DNA of 64,000 nucleotides from JANXQG01 sp963775975 (GCA_963775975.1 CAVZKX010000001.1:1952370-2016369), one strand, 5' to 3'. Positions 10,066-19,280 are shown, counted from the first letter of the stretch. The notes: a model not told the origin generated them from the sequence alone. Numbers and translations are program-made.

Positions 10066-10108
10066 GGCAAACTTGCAAATGTGCAAAGGCGCGCCGTGGG
10101 CGCATAAG

Positions 10109-10125
10109 TGTGCCAAATTAGCACA
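10109..10125. promoter_or_regulatory. palindrome TGTGC-N7-GCACA, possible activator site
   Basis: TGTGCCAAATTAGCACA, about 171 bp upstream of the -24 element at 10297. Related to the three TGTGCGA-N2-TCGCACA palindromes at 23837, 27156 and 30676, but with one extra base in the spacer, so membership in the same site family is less sure. Confidence 0.4.
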
Positions 10126-10296
10126 TGCCGGCCGCGATCGGGATCTCGATCTCTTCCACTCCAGCCAACTTTAATCGCCAACGTACAATTGACAGTGTCC
10201 TTGGCCGATGCAAACTGCCCCCGTTGGACCAGGTCCGGCGAATATCCCGCCTACAGCGATTGAGACAAGGTTGGGCGACCAATGTTATAATAAGAG

Positions 10297-10312
10297 TGGC
10301 ATGCCATATGCT
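10297..10312 (+). promoter_or_regulatory. sigma-54 (-24/-12) promoter of the response regulator
   Basis: TGGCATGCCATATGCT matches the consensus TGGCACG-N4-TTGCW at the invariant GG and GC, which are separated by the required 10 bases. The GC is 67 bases before the start at 10379. It suggests that this sigma-54 activator gene is itself sigma-54 dependent. Confidence 0.6.
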
Positions 10313-10378
10313 TGCATATTGCCAGATCGAATTCATTTGCTGATCTGACCACCTAGTCAGATTGCCCGGAGGTGGGCT

Positions 10379-11785
10379 TTGTATTCTCCCGCAAAAATCG
10401 ACCTGCTGATCGTCGACGACGACGACGATTTCCGCGCGACGCTGTCGCGGCGATTTGCCCGCCGAGGATATCCCGTGAAGGAGGCGGCGAACGGGCGGCA
10501 AGCGGTCGATCTATCGGCGGCGCAGGACTTTCATGTTGCGATCGTCGATCTGATGATGCCCGACATCTCGGGCATTGAGGTGCTGCGGCATCTCAAGCAG
10601 TCGCAGCCCGACTGCGAGGTCATACTACTGACGGGGCAAGGCACGATCGAAATCGCCGTCGATGCGATGAAGCAGGGAGCATACGACTTCCTGACGAAGC
10701 CTTTTCCGCTCGCGGAACTCGAGATGCTGATCCAGAAGGCTTCGGAGCGGAATCAACTCCGCAAGGAAAATCGGCATCTGGCGGCCGCCCTGGAAAGATC
10801 TGAGCCGAAATTCGATATTATCGGCAAGTCGCCCGCGATGCAGGAGGTCTTTCGGCTCATTCAGCGCGCCGGTCCGACCGATAAGTCGATCTTGATCCAG
10901 GGGGCAAGCGGGACGGGCAAGGAACTGGTGGCCCGGGCACTCCACCGCACGAGCGACCGGGCCCAAAAACCGTTTATCGCGATCAATTGCGCCGCACTGT
11001 CCGAATCGCTGCTGGAGAGCGAGTTGTTCGGCCACGAAAAGGGCGCCTTTACCGGCGCGGTCGCGACAAAACTGGGGCTTTTTGAGGTCGCTGACGGCGG
11101 TACGCTGTTCATCGACGAGATCGGCGAGATGCCCGGGTCATTGCAGGCCAAACTCCTGCGCGTACTGGAAGACGGAACATTTCGCCGCGTCGGTTCACAC
11201 AAGGAAATTCGCGTCGATGTCCGGCTGTTAGCCGCCACGAATCGCAATCTGCAAGAGGAAGTGCGGGAAGGAAGATTCCGTGAGGACTTGTTCTATCGAA
11301 TCAATGTCATGGGCCTGGAGCTTCCGCGGTTATGCGATCGGGGCGGCGACATCCGCCTGCTCGTGCAGAACTTTCTCGGGGCCGAATGGACAATCGCCGA
11401 TGACGCGCTCATGGCCCTCGAACGATTTGATTGGCCGGGAAACGTTCGCCAATTGATCAATACGATCGATCGTGCCAAGATTCTTGCCGACGAACACCAC
11501 ATCGCGCTTGCCGATCTTCCGCACGATATCGCGCGGCCCCGCTTTACCGGACCAACACTTGCCCGCTCTCACGATGCCGGCGACCGGTCCGAGGAATGTC
11601 TCGCCGACTTCCAGCGGACACACGTAATCTCGATTCTCGATCGAACCGCCGGCAACAAGGCTCGCGCGGCCAAGCTGCTGGGGATCAGCCGCCGGAGTTT
11701 GTACCGTCTTATGGAGAAATATCAGATCGGACCGGCCGCGACGATAGGCCCCGAGACGGAGATCCCCGCCTCGCCAGGCAACTGA
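10379..11785 (+). CDS. sigma-54-dependent response regulator (NtrC family)
   Basis: 468 residues with the full NtrC layout. A receiver domain (1-~120) has an acidic pocket in VDDDDDF, phosphoacceptor D57 in VDLMMPD, and K in DFLTKPF. The AAA+ domain (~140-370) has Walker A GASGTGKE, the sigma-54 contact loop GAFTGA and Walker B LFIDEIGE. A Fis-type helix-turn-helix ends the protein (NKARAAKLLGISRRSLYRL). It starts with TTG at 10379 after GGAGGT with 5-base spacing. The gene is tail to tail (16 bases between stops) with a globin-coupled histidine kinase, its likely partner. Its own promoter looks sigma-54 dependent. Confidence 0.9.
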   Translation: MYSPAKIDLLIVDDDDDFRATLSRRFARRGYPVKEAANGRQAVDLSAAQDFHVAIVDLMMPDISGIEVLRHLKQSQPDCEVILLTGQGTIEIAVDAMKQGAYDFLTKPFPLAELEMLIQKASERNQLRKENRHLAAALERSEPKFDIIGKSPAMQEVFRLIQRAGPTDKSILIQGASGTGKELVARALHRTSDRAQKPFIAINCAALSESLLESELFGHEKGAFTGAVATKLGLFEVADGGTLFIDEIGEMPGSLQAKLLRVLEDGTFRRVGSHKEIRVDVRLLAATNRNLQEEVREGRFREDLFYRINVMGLELPRLCDRGGDIRLLVQNFLGAEWTIADDALMALERFDWPGNVRQLINTIDRAKILADEHHIALADLPHDIARPRFTGPTLARSHDAGDRSEECLADFQRTHVISILDRTAGNKARAAKLLGISRRSLYRLMEKYQIGPAATIGPETEIPASPGN

Positions 11786-11801
11786 GAGCCAATCCAAATG
11801 T

Positions 11802-13045
11802 CTACTGGCGTCGGTTAAGCATGATGAAAAAAACGCTTCCCGCCCCGAGTTGCGATTCGGCCCAGACTCGGCCGCCTTCTTTTTCAACCAGGTTTCTCAC
11901 GAAATAGAGCCCCAGCCCTGAGCCCGGGTTGCCGCGTTGCGGGTTCAAGCGGTGAAACGGAGAGAAAATTCGATCGAGCTCTTCCGGCGGAATGCCTGGG
12001 CCATTATCGGCAACCGCGAACGTACAGGTTTCCGGGGTTACCTCCGCGGTAATTTCGATTTTCCCCGCTTCTTTATCGATAAACTTAAGGGCGTTCGATA
12101 AGATGTTGTAAAACGCCTCGCGAAGACGGACCCGATTTCCCCAAACGCGCGGCAGACCGCCGACTAATCCAATCTGGATTTTCCGTTTTTCCGCCTCGCG
12201 GCCAAGCCGTTCGATGGCCTCCGCGATGACCTGGCCGGTGTTGACTTCGCAGTCGCTTTCCGCCTGCTCGGGCGGTGCGCTAAGTTCGAGGAGTTCGTCA
12301 ATCATCTCGCTCATTCGATAAGTCCGCTGCTTCGCCATTTCCACCAGGCGGCGAGCCTCGTCCGGCATTTGCGGGCCGAATTCATCGATAGCTTCATCGC
12401 AAAGATTGGCAACCGTGGCCAGCGGGGTCTTCAGGTCGTGCGAAGTCAACTGCGCGAACTGCCGCAATTCGGCATTCGCGCGAAACACCATGTCCAGGGC
12501 CTGGCGTAGATTCTGCGTTTCCTTGGCCAAATAGGCGTCCAGCGTCAATTCAATGTCAAGAAAGACCGCCTTGACCAGCGACGAAATCTGATCGGCGACG
12601 TCACCTGCCGCCGTCGCTCGGTTATTCGCCAATTGCCGCGCGCCGAACTGTAGATATTGGTTGTAAGCGCCCAGGAAGAGGCGCGGGTCTAGGCCGACAT
12701 GTGCATGCACGTCGCCAACTTTCCGGCGTTGTTCGACGTAGGCGTCGTTGTGATCGGCTTCGAGCATTGACTGCAAGTGCCTTCGCTGCGTCTTCTTGAG
12801 GCGTTCGACGAGGACCGGATCGTGAAGAAACCCGGCCGTCTCCGGAAACGCGAACAAGTGCTTGTAGAAAGTCTCGACGAATTCATCCATCGCCTCGTTC
12901 ATTCGAGGCGCAGATTGCGCAGCCTCTCGCGGTCCTCGCCGGTGATCTCCAGGAACGCCAGCCGCTGAGCGAGGCTGAAACTTGCGGAACGATCAGCCGC
13001 GTGGCAATGTCCTGAGAAATCCGTCGGGCAAGATTCGGGCTTCAT
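11802..13045 (-). CDS. globin-coupled sensor histidine kinase (frame break near 12903)
   Basis: N-terminal globin-coupled sensor (protoglobin-like) domain: FSLAQRLAFLEITGEDRERL and FYKHLFAFPETAGFL, then the F-helix VGDVHAHVGLDPRLFLGAY with the proximal heme histidine (H66 counting from the ATG at 12902). The C-terminal half is a HisKA/HATPase kinase with H-box TSHDLKTPL, N-box FYNILSNALKF, and G-boxes ADNGPGIPPEE and GSGLGLYF. The first ~46 residues (13045-12904) are one base out of frame with the rest. There is no membrane segment, so it is cytoplasmic. It starts 9 bases after the hypA stop and so is the last gene of the hyp operon. Expected ligand is O2 (or NO/CO); partner likely the 10379 regulator. 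Confidence 0.85.
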
Positions 13046-13054
13046 GATGGGTTA

Positions 13055-13402
13055 CTAAGCCTCCGTTTCGATGCAATGCAGCATCAAATCACGTCCGTTT
13101 TCGATCCAGATGTCAGGACTCTCGCATGCCGGGCACGTAACAACGAGTTCTTCAATTTCTCGGCTCGCTCCGCATTGTCTACAACGCGAGTTTGCCAAGG
13201 ACTCGGTGATTTCGAGCGACGCCCCTTCGACGACCGTGCCGGGCGTCAAGAGTTCGAAGGCGAAACGCAGCGAATCGCAATGAACACCCGATAGCCGCCC
13301 GACCGTTACTTCAAGGCGCGTCACGCGGCCATGCTCGCCCGCGCGAAAAAGCTCCTGCTCGACCTGGTTGACCAGCCCTTCAACGATCGAAAGTTCATGC
13401 AT
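13055..13402 (-). CDS. hypA: hydrogenase nickel metallochaperone HypA
   Basis: 115-residue HypA/HybF protein that delivers nickel to the hydrogenase large subunit together with HypB. MHELSIVEGL gives the N-terminal nickel site (M1, H2, E3), and the zinc site is formed by CRQC and CPAC in the C-terminal half. It follows hypB by 15 bases and precedes the globin histidine kinase by 9 bases in the same operon. Confidence 0.95.
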   Translation of the reverse strand: MHELSIVEGLVNQVEQELFRAGEHGRVTRLEVTVGRLSGVHCDSLRFAFELLTPGTVVEGASLEITESLANSRCRQCGASREIEELVVTCPACESPDIWIENGRDLMLHCIETEA

Positions 13403-13417
13403 GATCTCACGGCAAAG

Positions 13418-14104
13418 CTAATTGATTGCAGTCGGCGCCGCAGATCGGTCGCATTGTTCCAAGCCGCATTGTTTCAGGAGCCAGTCCAGTGCGGGCTCGA
13501 TACCGTCGTTATTCAGGGCCGCCACTTGAAATATCCTAGCGTCGGGCGCCAGTCGCCGCATGTCGGCCGTAATTCGATCCATGCTGAAATTCGTATGCGG
13601 CAGGAGATCCGTTTTCGTCACAAACAAGGCATCGGAACCTTGAAAGATCGCGGGATACTTGACGGCCTTGTCATCGCCCTCGGTCACGCTCAGGACGATG
13701 ATCCGCAGATGCTCGCCCAGATCGAAGCCGGCGGTGCAGACTAGATTGCCGATGTTCTCGATCAGCAACAGATCGGCCGCGTCCAGGTCGAGTTGTTCAA
13801 TCGCCGTGGCCACCATCGTCGCGTCGAGATGGCAGGCTCCTTCCGTATTAAGCTGCACGACCGGCACCCCGAGAGCTTCCATGCGCTGGGCGTCAATGGA
13901 CCCGGCAATGTCGCCTTCGACGACCGCCAGCCGCAATTGGCCTTGAAGCCGTCGGAAGATCGCCTCGATCAAGGTGGTTTTTCCGCTGCCGGGCGAACCA
14001 ACGACATTGATTCCATAGACCTTGGCCGCATCGAATCGTTTACGGTTCACCGCCGCCAATTGGTCATTGGCTTTCAGGATGCTCTTCGCAGCAATAATCT
14101 TCAT
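13418..14104 (-). CDS. hypB: hydrogenase maturation GTPase HypB
   Basis: 228-residue SIMIBI-class GTPase powering nickel insertion into [NiFe]-hydrogenase. Walker A GSPGSGKTTL lies at about residues 36-45, with EGDIAGSIDA, the metal-binding CHLDA segment and the LLIENIGNLVCTA motif following, and TKTDLLP as guanine-specificity motif. It lacks the histidine-rich N-terminal nickel-storage tail found in some species. A 110-base gap separates it from hypE. Confidence 0.95.
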   Translation of the reverse strand: MKIIAAKSILKANDQLAAVNRKRFDAAKVYGINVVGSPGSGKTTLIEAIFRRLQGQLRLAVVEGDIAGSIDAQRMEALGVPVVQLNTEGACHLDATMVATAIEQLDLDAADLLLIENIGNLVCTAGFDLGEHLRIIVLSVTEGDDKAVKYPAIFQGSDALFVTKTDLLPHTNFSMDRITADMRRLAPDARIFQVAALNNDGIEPALDWLLKQCGLEQCDRSAAPTAIN

Positions 14105-14214
14105 GGCAGGCGCCTTTCAGACAGCCGAGGACTCCAAGTGTCGGCTTTCGCGGAGCGAAAGGCGACGATACATAATAACGCAATGCAGTACACTCTACGA
14201 CAAATAATCGTCGG

Positions 14215-15288
14215 TCAACAGATCCGCGGCAATTGTTCGCCGGTCAACATGCTGACGAGGCGCTCGCCGCCGATACAAGATTGAAGGATCACCATGCCGC
14301 GGTGTTCGTCGACAACTTCACCAATTATCGCCGCATTGCGCCCCAGCGGATGGCCTTGCATGACTTCCAGCAATCGGTCGGCCTCGTGGGCCGGAACAAC
14401 CGCGACGAGCTTGCCTTCGTTGGCAACGTATAGCGGATCGAGGCCCAGCATGGCGCACGCCGCACGGACTTCCGGCCGCACCGGTATCGTGTCTTCGTGA
14501 AGCTTGACGCCGACCTTTGAGCCGCCGGCCAGTTCGTTGAGCGAACTGGACAGCCCGCCACGGGTCGGATCGCGCATCCAGCGGATCGCCGGACATTCCG
14601 CGAGCATGACGCGCGTTAAACCATGCAGTGACGCGGAATCGCTTTCGAGCATCGTGTCAAACTCAATCCCCTCGCGCACCGACATGATCGCGATTCCATG
14701 ATCGCCGATCGTGCCGGAAAGCACGATCTTGTCGCCCGGCCGCGCGTTGCGGACGCTAAGGCAGACTCCGTCGGGCAAGATGCCGACCCCGGTTGTCGTG
14801 ATGAAAATCTGGTCGCCCTTGCCGCGATCGACCACTTTGGTGTCGCCGGTGACGATTGATACGCCCGCTTCGGCGCAGGCGTTTTGCATGGAGGCGACGA
14901 TTCGGCGCAAGTCGTTCATAGGAAGGCCTTCTTCCAGGATGAACGCGGCGGAAAGATAGAGCGGCGTCGCTCCGCCGACGGCCAAGTCGTTGACAGTCCC
15001 GTGAACGGACAAACTGCCGATGTCGCCGCCTGGGAAAAATGGCGGTCGAACCACGAAGGAATCGGTCGTCATCGCGATCCGCTTGCCATCGAAACCGTTT
15101 AACACGAGCGCCGCCTGATCCTCCAGGGCCGGCTCAGGACCATATCCAAAGCCGTTGAGGAAGAGCCGCTGTATCAAGTCGGCGCTGAGCGTTCCTCCGC
15201 TGCCGTGGCCCAGTAGCACGTGCTCATAGTCTGATTTTGGCAGCGGGCATGAAAAGCGAGCGAAATCAATGCGGGTCGTATCAGACAT
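14215..15288 (-). CDS. hypE: hydrogenase maturation protein HypE
   Basis: 357-residue PurM-like ATPase that dehydrates the carbamoylated C-terminal cysteine to a thiocyanate, the cyanide donor for the Fe(CN)2CO centre. LGHGSGGTLSADLIQ and VTGDTKVVDRGKGD are family hallmarks, and the protein ends in the required PRIC with C-terminal cysteine. The ATG at 15288 is preferred over an upstream in-frame start because it overlaps the hypD stop by 8 bases, with a GGAG ribosome-binding site nearby. Confidence 0.95.
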   Translation of the reverse strand: MSDTTRIDFARFSCPLPKSDYEHVLLGHGSGGTLSADLIQRLFLNGFGYGPEPALEDQAALVLNGFDGKRIAMTTDSFVVRPPFFPGGDIGSLSVHGTVNDLAVGGATPLYLSAAFILEEGLPMNDLRRIVASMQNACAEAGVSIVTGDTKVVDRGKGDQIFITTTGVGILPDGVCLSVRNARPGDKIVLSGTIGDHGIAIMSVREGIEFDTMLESDSASLHGLTRVMLAECPAIRWMRDPTRGGLSSSLNELAGGSKVGVKLHEDTIPVRPEVRAACAMLGLDPLYVANEGKLVAVVPAHEADRLLEVMQGHPLGRNAAIIGEVVDEHRGMVILQSCIGGERLVSMLTGEQLPRIC

Positions 15289-16426
15289 GAAGTTCGTCTC
15301 CCGCATTCAGTGCCGCGGTCGTCGGTTGGCGAAAGCGGCCATAGTTGTAGTAGGCAGCGCAAGCGCCTTCGGAAGACACCATCGTGGCTCCCAGCGGCGA
15401 TTGGTGCGTGCACTGCTTGCCAAACGCAGGACACTGATGCGGCTTCTTGAGCCCTTGCAGGACGAGCCCGCTGATGCACAATTCCGACTCGCCAACCTGA
15501 ATGTCTTCGACCCCAAAGAGTTTTTCGGCGTCGAACTCGGCGTAATCGGCCCGCAGCCGATAGCCACTCAACGGAATTGTGCCGATGCCGCGCCATTTGC
15601 GATCGCTAATCTCGAACACGGTGTCGAGCAATTGGCGCGCCGGAGGACTTCCTTCGCGGCGAACACCGCGGACGTATTGGTTTGCCACCTCGAAACGGCT
15701 TTCTTCGAGCATTTGAACGGCACGATAGACTCCTTCGAGCAGATCGAGCGGCTCGAAGCCGGTCACCACGATTGGCACGCGGAAGCGTGTGGCAAGCGGT
15801 TCGTATTCCTCATAGCCCATCACCGCACAAACGTGACCGGCCGCGAGGAATGCCTGAACGCGATTGCCCGGCGACGAAAGGATGGCGGTCATCGCCGGTG
15901 GAACCAGCACGTGCGAGACGAGCGCGGAGAAGTTCTTGATTCCGCGGCGTTTCGCCTGCCAGATGGCCATTGCATTGGCGGGCGCGGTCGTCTCAAATCC
16001 TACCGCGAAAAAGACCACGGTCCGGCCTGGGTTCGACTCGGCAATCTTGAGGCAATCCAGTGGCGAGTAAACGATCCTCACGTCGCCGGACCCAGGGGGT
16101 GCCCCCGCCTTGATCGTCAATAAATCGCTGCGGCTGCCCGGCACGCGTAACATGTCGCCGAAGGAGCAAAAGATCACGTCGGGCCGCGCGGCGATGGCGA
16201 TCGCCTTGTCGATCAATTCCAATGGCGTCACGCAGACCGGGCAGCCCGGGCCGTGCACCAATTCAATCTGCGGCGGGAGCAGCTCGTCGATGCCGTATTT
16301 GACGATCGTATGCGTTTGACCGCCGCAGACTTCCATGATCGTCCAAGGCCGGGTCGTCTCCCGATGAATCGCCTTTCGCAGTTGCGCAGCCGCCTTGGGA
16401 TCGCGGTACTCGTCCTGGTACTTCAC
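15281..16426 (-). CDS. hypD: hydrogenase maturation protein HypD
   Basis: 381-residue [4Fe-4S] scaffold that, with HypC, assembles the Fe(CN)2CO group. Hallmarks: EVCGGQTHTIVKYGIDELLP, VHGPGCPVCVTP, GFETTAPA, and the C-terminal cysteine-rich region with PAFGKQCTHQSPLGATMVSSEGACAAYYNY. It starts with GTG at 16426, overlapping the hypC stop (GTGA), and ends 8 bases inside hypE. Confidence 0.95.
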   Translation of the reverse strand: MKYQDEYRDPKAAAQLRKAIHRETTRPWTIMEVCGGQTHTIVKYGIDELLPPQIELVHGPGCPVCVTPLELIDKAIAIAARPDVIFCSFGDMLRVPGSRSDLLTIKAGAPPGSGDVRIVYSPLDCLKIAESNPGRTVVFFAVGFETTAPANAMAIWQAKRRGIKNFSALVSHVLVPPAMTAILSSPGNRVQAFLAAGHVCAVMGYEEYEPLATRFRVPIVVTGFEPLDLLEGVYRAVQMLEESRFEVANQYVRGVRREGSPPARQLLDTVFEISDRKWRGIGTIPLSGYRLRADYAEFDAEKLFGVEDIQVGESELCISGLVLQGLKKPHQCPAFGKQCTHQSPLGATMVSSEGACAAYYNYGRFRQPTTAALNAGDELHV

Positions 16427-16776
16427 AATGTTGTCCTTTGAGGCAGGGAGCAGGGAGCGGGGAGCAGGGAGTCTGCCATCCTCCCTGCTCCATGCTCCCT
16501 GCTCCCTGCCTCTACCCCGCCGCCGGCCGATTCGTCCACGGCCAAGTCATCCAGTTCATTCATCTCGCGCAGATACGAGAAGACTTGCTTAGCTTCCTGC
16601 TCGTCAATCACGGAAAGGGCAAAACCGACGTGGACCAGGACATATTCGCCGATTCGTACCTCGGGCACGTATTCCAGGCAGATGCGCTTCGCAACGCCGC
16701 CGAAATCCACCTTGCCCATGAGCATTTCATGTTCCTGATAGGTTTCGACGACCTTTCCAGGTATTGCTAGACACAT
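16423..16776 (-). CDS. hypC: hydrogenase maturation chaperone HypC with repeat-derived C-terminal tail
   Basis: HypC/HybG chaperone; begins MCLAIPGKVVE with the essential Cys2 that binds the iron centre with HypD. Conserved sequence runs to about SYLREMNELDD (~residue 77). The remaining ~40 residues (AGSREHGAGRMADSLLPAPCS region) are encoded by a 73-bp hairpin repeat (16440-16512), so the tail is foreign to the family. The longer frame to 16836 includes part of the hypF spacer; the start at 16776 gives the canonical N-terminus. The stop still overlaps the hypD GTG. Confidence 0.93.
   Translation of the reverse strand: MCLAIPGKVVETYQEHEMLMGKVDFGGVAKRICLEYVPEVRIGEYVLVHVGFALSVIDEQEAKQVFSYLREMNELDDLAVDESAGGGVEAGSREHGAGRMADSLLPAPCSLPQRTTL
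16440..16512. repeat. 7-bp-periodic inverted repeat (hairpin) inside the 3' end of hypC
   Basis: Left arm 16440-16471 and right arm 16481-16512 are reverse complements over 32 bases with only two mismatches, separated by a 9-base loop (16472-16480). The arms consist of a heptamer of the type GCAGGGA repeated about four times. Confidence 0.9.
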
Positions 16777-16789
16777 TTCATATAGCTCC

Positions 16790-17815
16790 TCAAACTGCGG
16801 CCACGGCCAATTGTCCGAGGCACAGGCCGCCATCATTGGGCGGCACGACTTGATGACGGTAGACGATGAAACCGCGGCTTGTCAACCGCTCGATGGTCTC
16901 CGACGTCAGCAAGGCGTTCATGAAGACTCCGCCGCTCAATACGACTCGCGAGATCCCGTTGCCTTCACGAATGCGTCCGCAAACCGCCTCGATCATTTCG
17001 ACGATCGTGGTATGAAAACGGCGCGCTATGCGGGAGCGGTCGCACTCGCGCTTGAAGTCATGAACGATCGCTTGAACCAGCAGACGCGAATCGACGACGA
17101 AGGCCGGATTGGTGTTGCCCGCAGGCGTTTCTTCCTGAAACTCCACCGGATAGCTGCCGCAAGCTGGCGCCGTCTCTGCGAGCCATTCCAATTCCATTGC
17201 CGCCTGCCCGTCGTAGGCCGCCGTCCGCCGAAGGCCGACGAGTGCGGCGACGGCATCGAAGAGGCGGCCGATGCTGGAAGTTTGCGGCGTGTTGACCCGC
17301 CGTTGGATCATCGTGCGAACTATGTTCAACGAGCCGGGCGGCACGTGCGCTTCCAACGGCGTCAAAGGACAATCGGCATCGAGAAGGTGCGACGCGGCCA
17401 TCCGCCACGGTTCAAGGATTGCCTGTTCGCCGCCTGGCATACCCACATACCGCAAATGGCCAGCCCTGCGGAAGCCGTGGTAGTCGCCCACCAAAAACTC
17501 TCCACCCCAGATCGCGCCGTCGGTCCCGTAGCCGGTTCCGTCGAAGGTAACGCCGATGACCGTCCCGGTCAATTCATGCTCTGCCATGCAACTCACCATG
17601 TGGGCATGATGGTGCTGTACCGCGACTAGCTCGATGTTCGCGGCTTCAGCGCGCTTCTTTGCGTATCGCGTCGACTCATAGTCTGGATGCATGTCGTGTG
17701 CGAGACGTTGTGGGCGGACGCCGAACAATCGCTCAAAATGATCGATGTCGCGCTGAAACGCCGTGTAAGCCGCAAAATGCTGCAGGTCGCCCATGTGGTG
17801 GCTGATGATTGCATG
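16790..17815 (-). CDS. hypF: HypF carbamoyltransferase, C-terminal part (Kae1-like)
   Basis: C-terminal half of HypF, which makes carbamoyl-adenylate and carbamoylates the HypE cysteine. Reading AIISHHMGDLQHF from about 17815 joins directly to the N-terminal part. Kae1/HSP70-like features are VAVQHHHAHMVSCMAEH, VTFDGTGYGTDGAIWGGEF and the C-terminal SGGVFMNALL and PPNDGGLCLGQ. The frame break at ~17811-17815 is a single base; with it repaired HypF is about 760 residues, the normal length. The stop lies 13 bases before hypC. Confidence 0.9.
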   Translation of the reverse strand, partial: HAIISHHMGDLQHFAAYTAFQRDIDHFERLFGVRPQRLAHDMHPDYESTRYAKKRAEAANIELVAVQHHHAHMVSCMAEHELTGTVIGVTFDGTGYGTDGAIWGGEFLVGDYHGFRRAGHLRYVGMPGGEQAILEPWRMAASHLLDADCPLTPLEAHVPPGSLNIVRTMIQRRVNTPQTSSIGRLFDAVAALVGLRRTAAYDGQAAMELEWLAETAPACGSYPVEFQEETPAGNTNPAFVVDSRLLVQAIVHDFKRECDRSRIARRFHTTIVEMIEAVCGRIREGNGISRVVLSGGVFMNALLTSETIERLTSRGFIVYRHQVVPPNDGGLCLGQLAVAAV

Positions 17816-19071
17816 CCGTCCGCGCCGAGGCAGAACGCTGCCTTAAGTTGCCCGCCCACGGCAAGGGTCGGACGGGAACAATCCATCGGCAGCGGCAACG
17901 ATTGCGGCGAGTAACCGCGCGATCGCCGGATGGGAAGCTCCGCTCCCGCGACGACGCGCATCACCGAATCGTCGCAGCGCAGATGGATCGGCCGATTGTG
18001 GACGAGGAAAACATCGGCAATTCCGTGCAGTCTGGCGATGGCGTCGGCGTCTTCGTAGGCAATCGGTTCGTCGGCCCGATTGCCGCTGGTCATCACTAGC
18101 GGCGTGCCTTCCATGCCGCGCAGCAGCAAATGATGCAGCGGCGAATACGGCAGCATGACGCCCAGAAGCGGATTGCCCGGCGCCACGCCGCCCGCAACGC
18201 GCGCCTCGGCCCGCTTCCTCAAAAGTACGATCGGCGCCCGCGGCGATTCGAGAAGCTGCCTTTCAAACGGCGAAACTTCGCATAGCATTTCCGCGTCGCG
18301 AGTCGTCCGCACCATCAGGGCAAACGGCCGTTCATCGCGGTGCTTGCGGCGTCTCATCTCGGCGACTACCGATTCGTCGGTTGCGTCACAAACCAGATGG
18401 TATCCGCCCAGGCCTTTCATCGCTCCGATCCGGCCCGCGCGAATGTCCTGGGCGAACAACTCCAGAGGTTCTGAAGCCGAGATCGGCGCGGCATCTCCGT
18501 CCAAGAGCCGCAAGGCGGGGCCGCACGTCTGGCAGCAGGTGGGCTGTGCATGGAACCGCCGGTCGGCCGGGTTTTCATACTCCTGCCGACAAACCGGACA
18601 GAGAGAAAAAGCCTCCATCGTGGTTCGAGCACGATCGTACGGACTGCCGATGATAATCGTCAATCGTGGCCCGCAGTTCGTGCAGTTCAGAAACGGGTAG
18701 CCATATCGCCGGTTGACCGGATCGAACAATTCGTCGAGGCAATCGCCGCACGTGGCTACGTCCGGCGAAATCAGCACTCTACCTTCAGAATCGATTTCGC
18801 TAGCTTCGATCCGAAACTGTCTGTCGCCGAGGGGCGCGACCTCGGACCAGAAAACCCGGTCGATGCGCGCCAGCGGCGGCGGGTTACCTCGTAGCTCGTC
18901 GAGGAAGCATTCCAGCGAAGCTCGTTCTCCTTCAACTTCAATGCGGACATTGCCGGTCCGATTCTTGACGAATCCCCGCAAGTCCAGCCGCGAGGCCAAG
19001 GCGTGGACGAAAGGCCGAAAGCCGACCCCTTGCACGATTCCATCCACATTGATCGCCCGGCGCTGCATCAT
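17812..19071 (-). CDS. hypF: HypF carbamoyltransferase, N-terminal part (acylphosphatase, Zn fingers, YrdC-like)
   Basis: First gene of the hyp operon. The acylphosphatase domain (GIVQGVGFRPFVHALA) covers about residues 1-90. Two C-x2-C-x18-C-x2-C-type zinc fingers follow (CGDCLDELFDP, CTNCGP, CPVCRQEY, CCQTCGP), then a YrdC/Sua5-like carbamoyl-phosphate domain (KGLGGYHLVCDA, MTSGNRADEPI). Homology stops near 17815, where the reading frame slips; the frame itself stays open to 17626 but encodes nonsense there. Start is ATG at 19071 (a second ATG directly follows). Confidence 0.92.
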
Positions 19072-19280
19072 GGTTCATGCACCTTGCGCGCTCGCAATAC
19101 AAGACAAGCGGAAGCGAACAGCGCCTGACGGCTTGCCGCAAATAAAACGCGAGAATACGGCATGAAAGTTAAGCAATTTCCAAGAAGCTGCGGTTCGCAA
19201 AACAAGCGAATACTTGATTTGTACACATAATATAGGGTATTTCCGCCTTCCGTCAAAGACTGTGCCGGATCCCAACAACT

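Larger units (their letters stand above)
9830..10378. other. gene-free stretch between the polysaccharide locus and the sigma-54 regulator
   Basis: No intact gene. It holds a decayed isocitrate-dehydrogenase-like fragment on the minus strand (about 9973-10065), a TGTGC-N7-GCACA palindrome (10109-10125) and a good -24/-12 promoter (10297-10312) reading toward the response regulator. Confidence 0.6.

Noticed and set aside
14105..14214. A small gene between hypE and hypB
   Set aside because: The 110-base gap has no open frame with a plausible start and no homology; it looks like ordinary spacer.
19252..19268. Possible -24/-12 promoter for the hyp operon (minus strand CGGCACA-N4-TTGA)
   Set aside because: The invariant GC of the -12 part is GA here, and no TGTGCGA-type palindrome lies upstream; too weak to list as a promoter.
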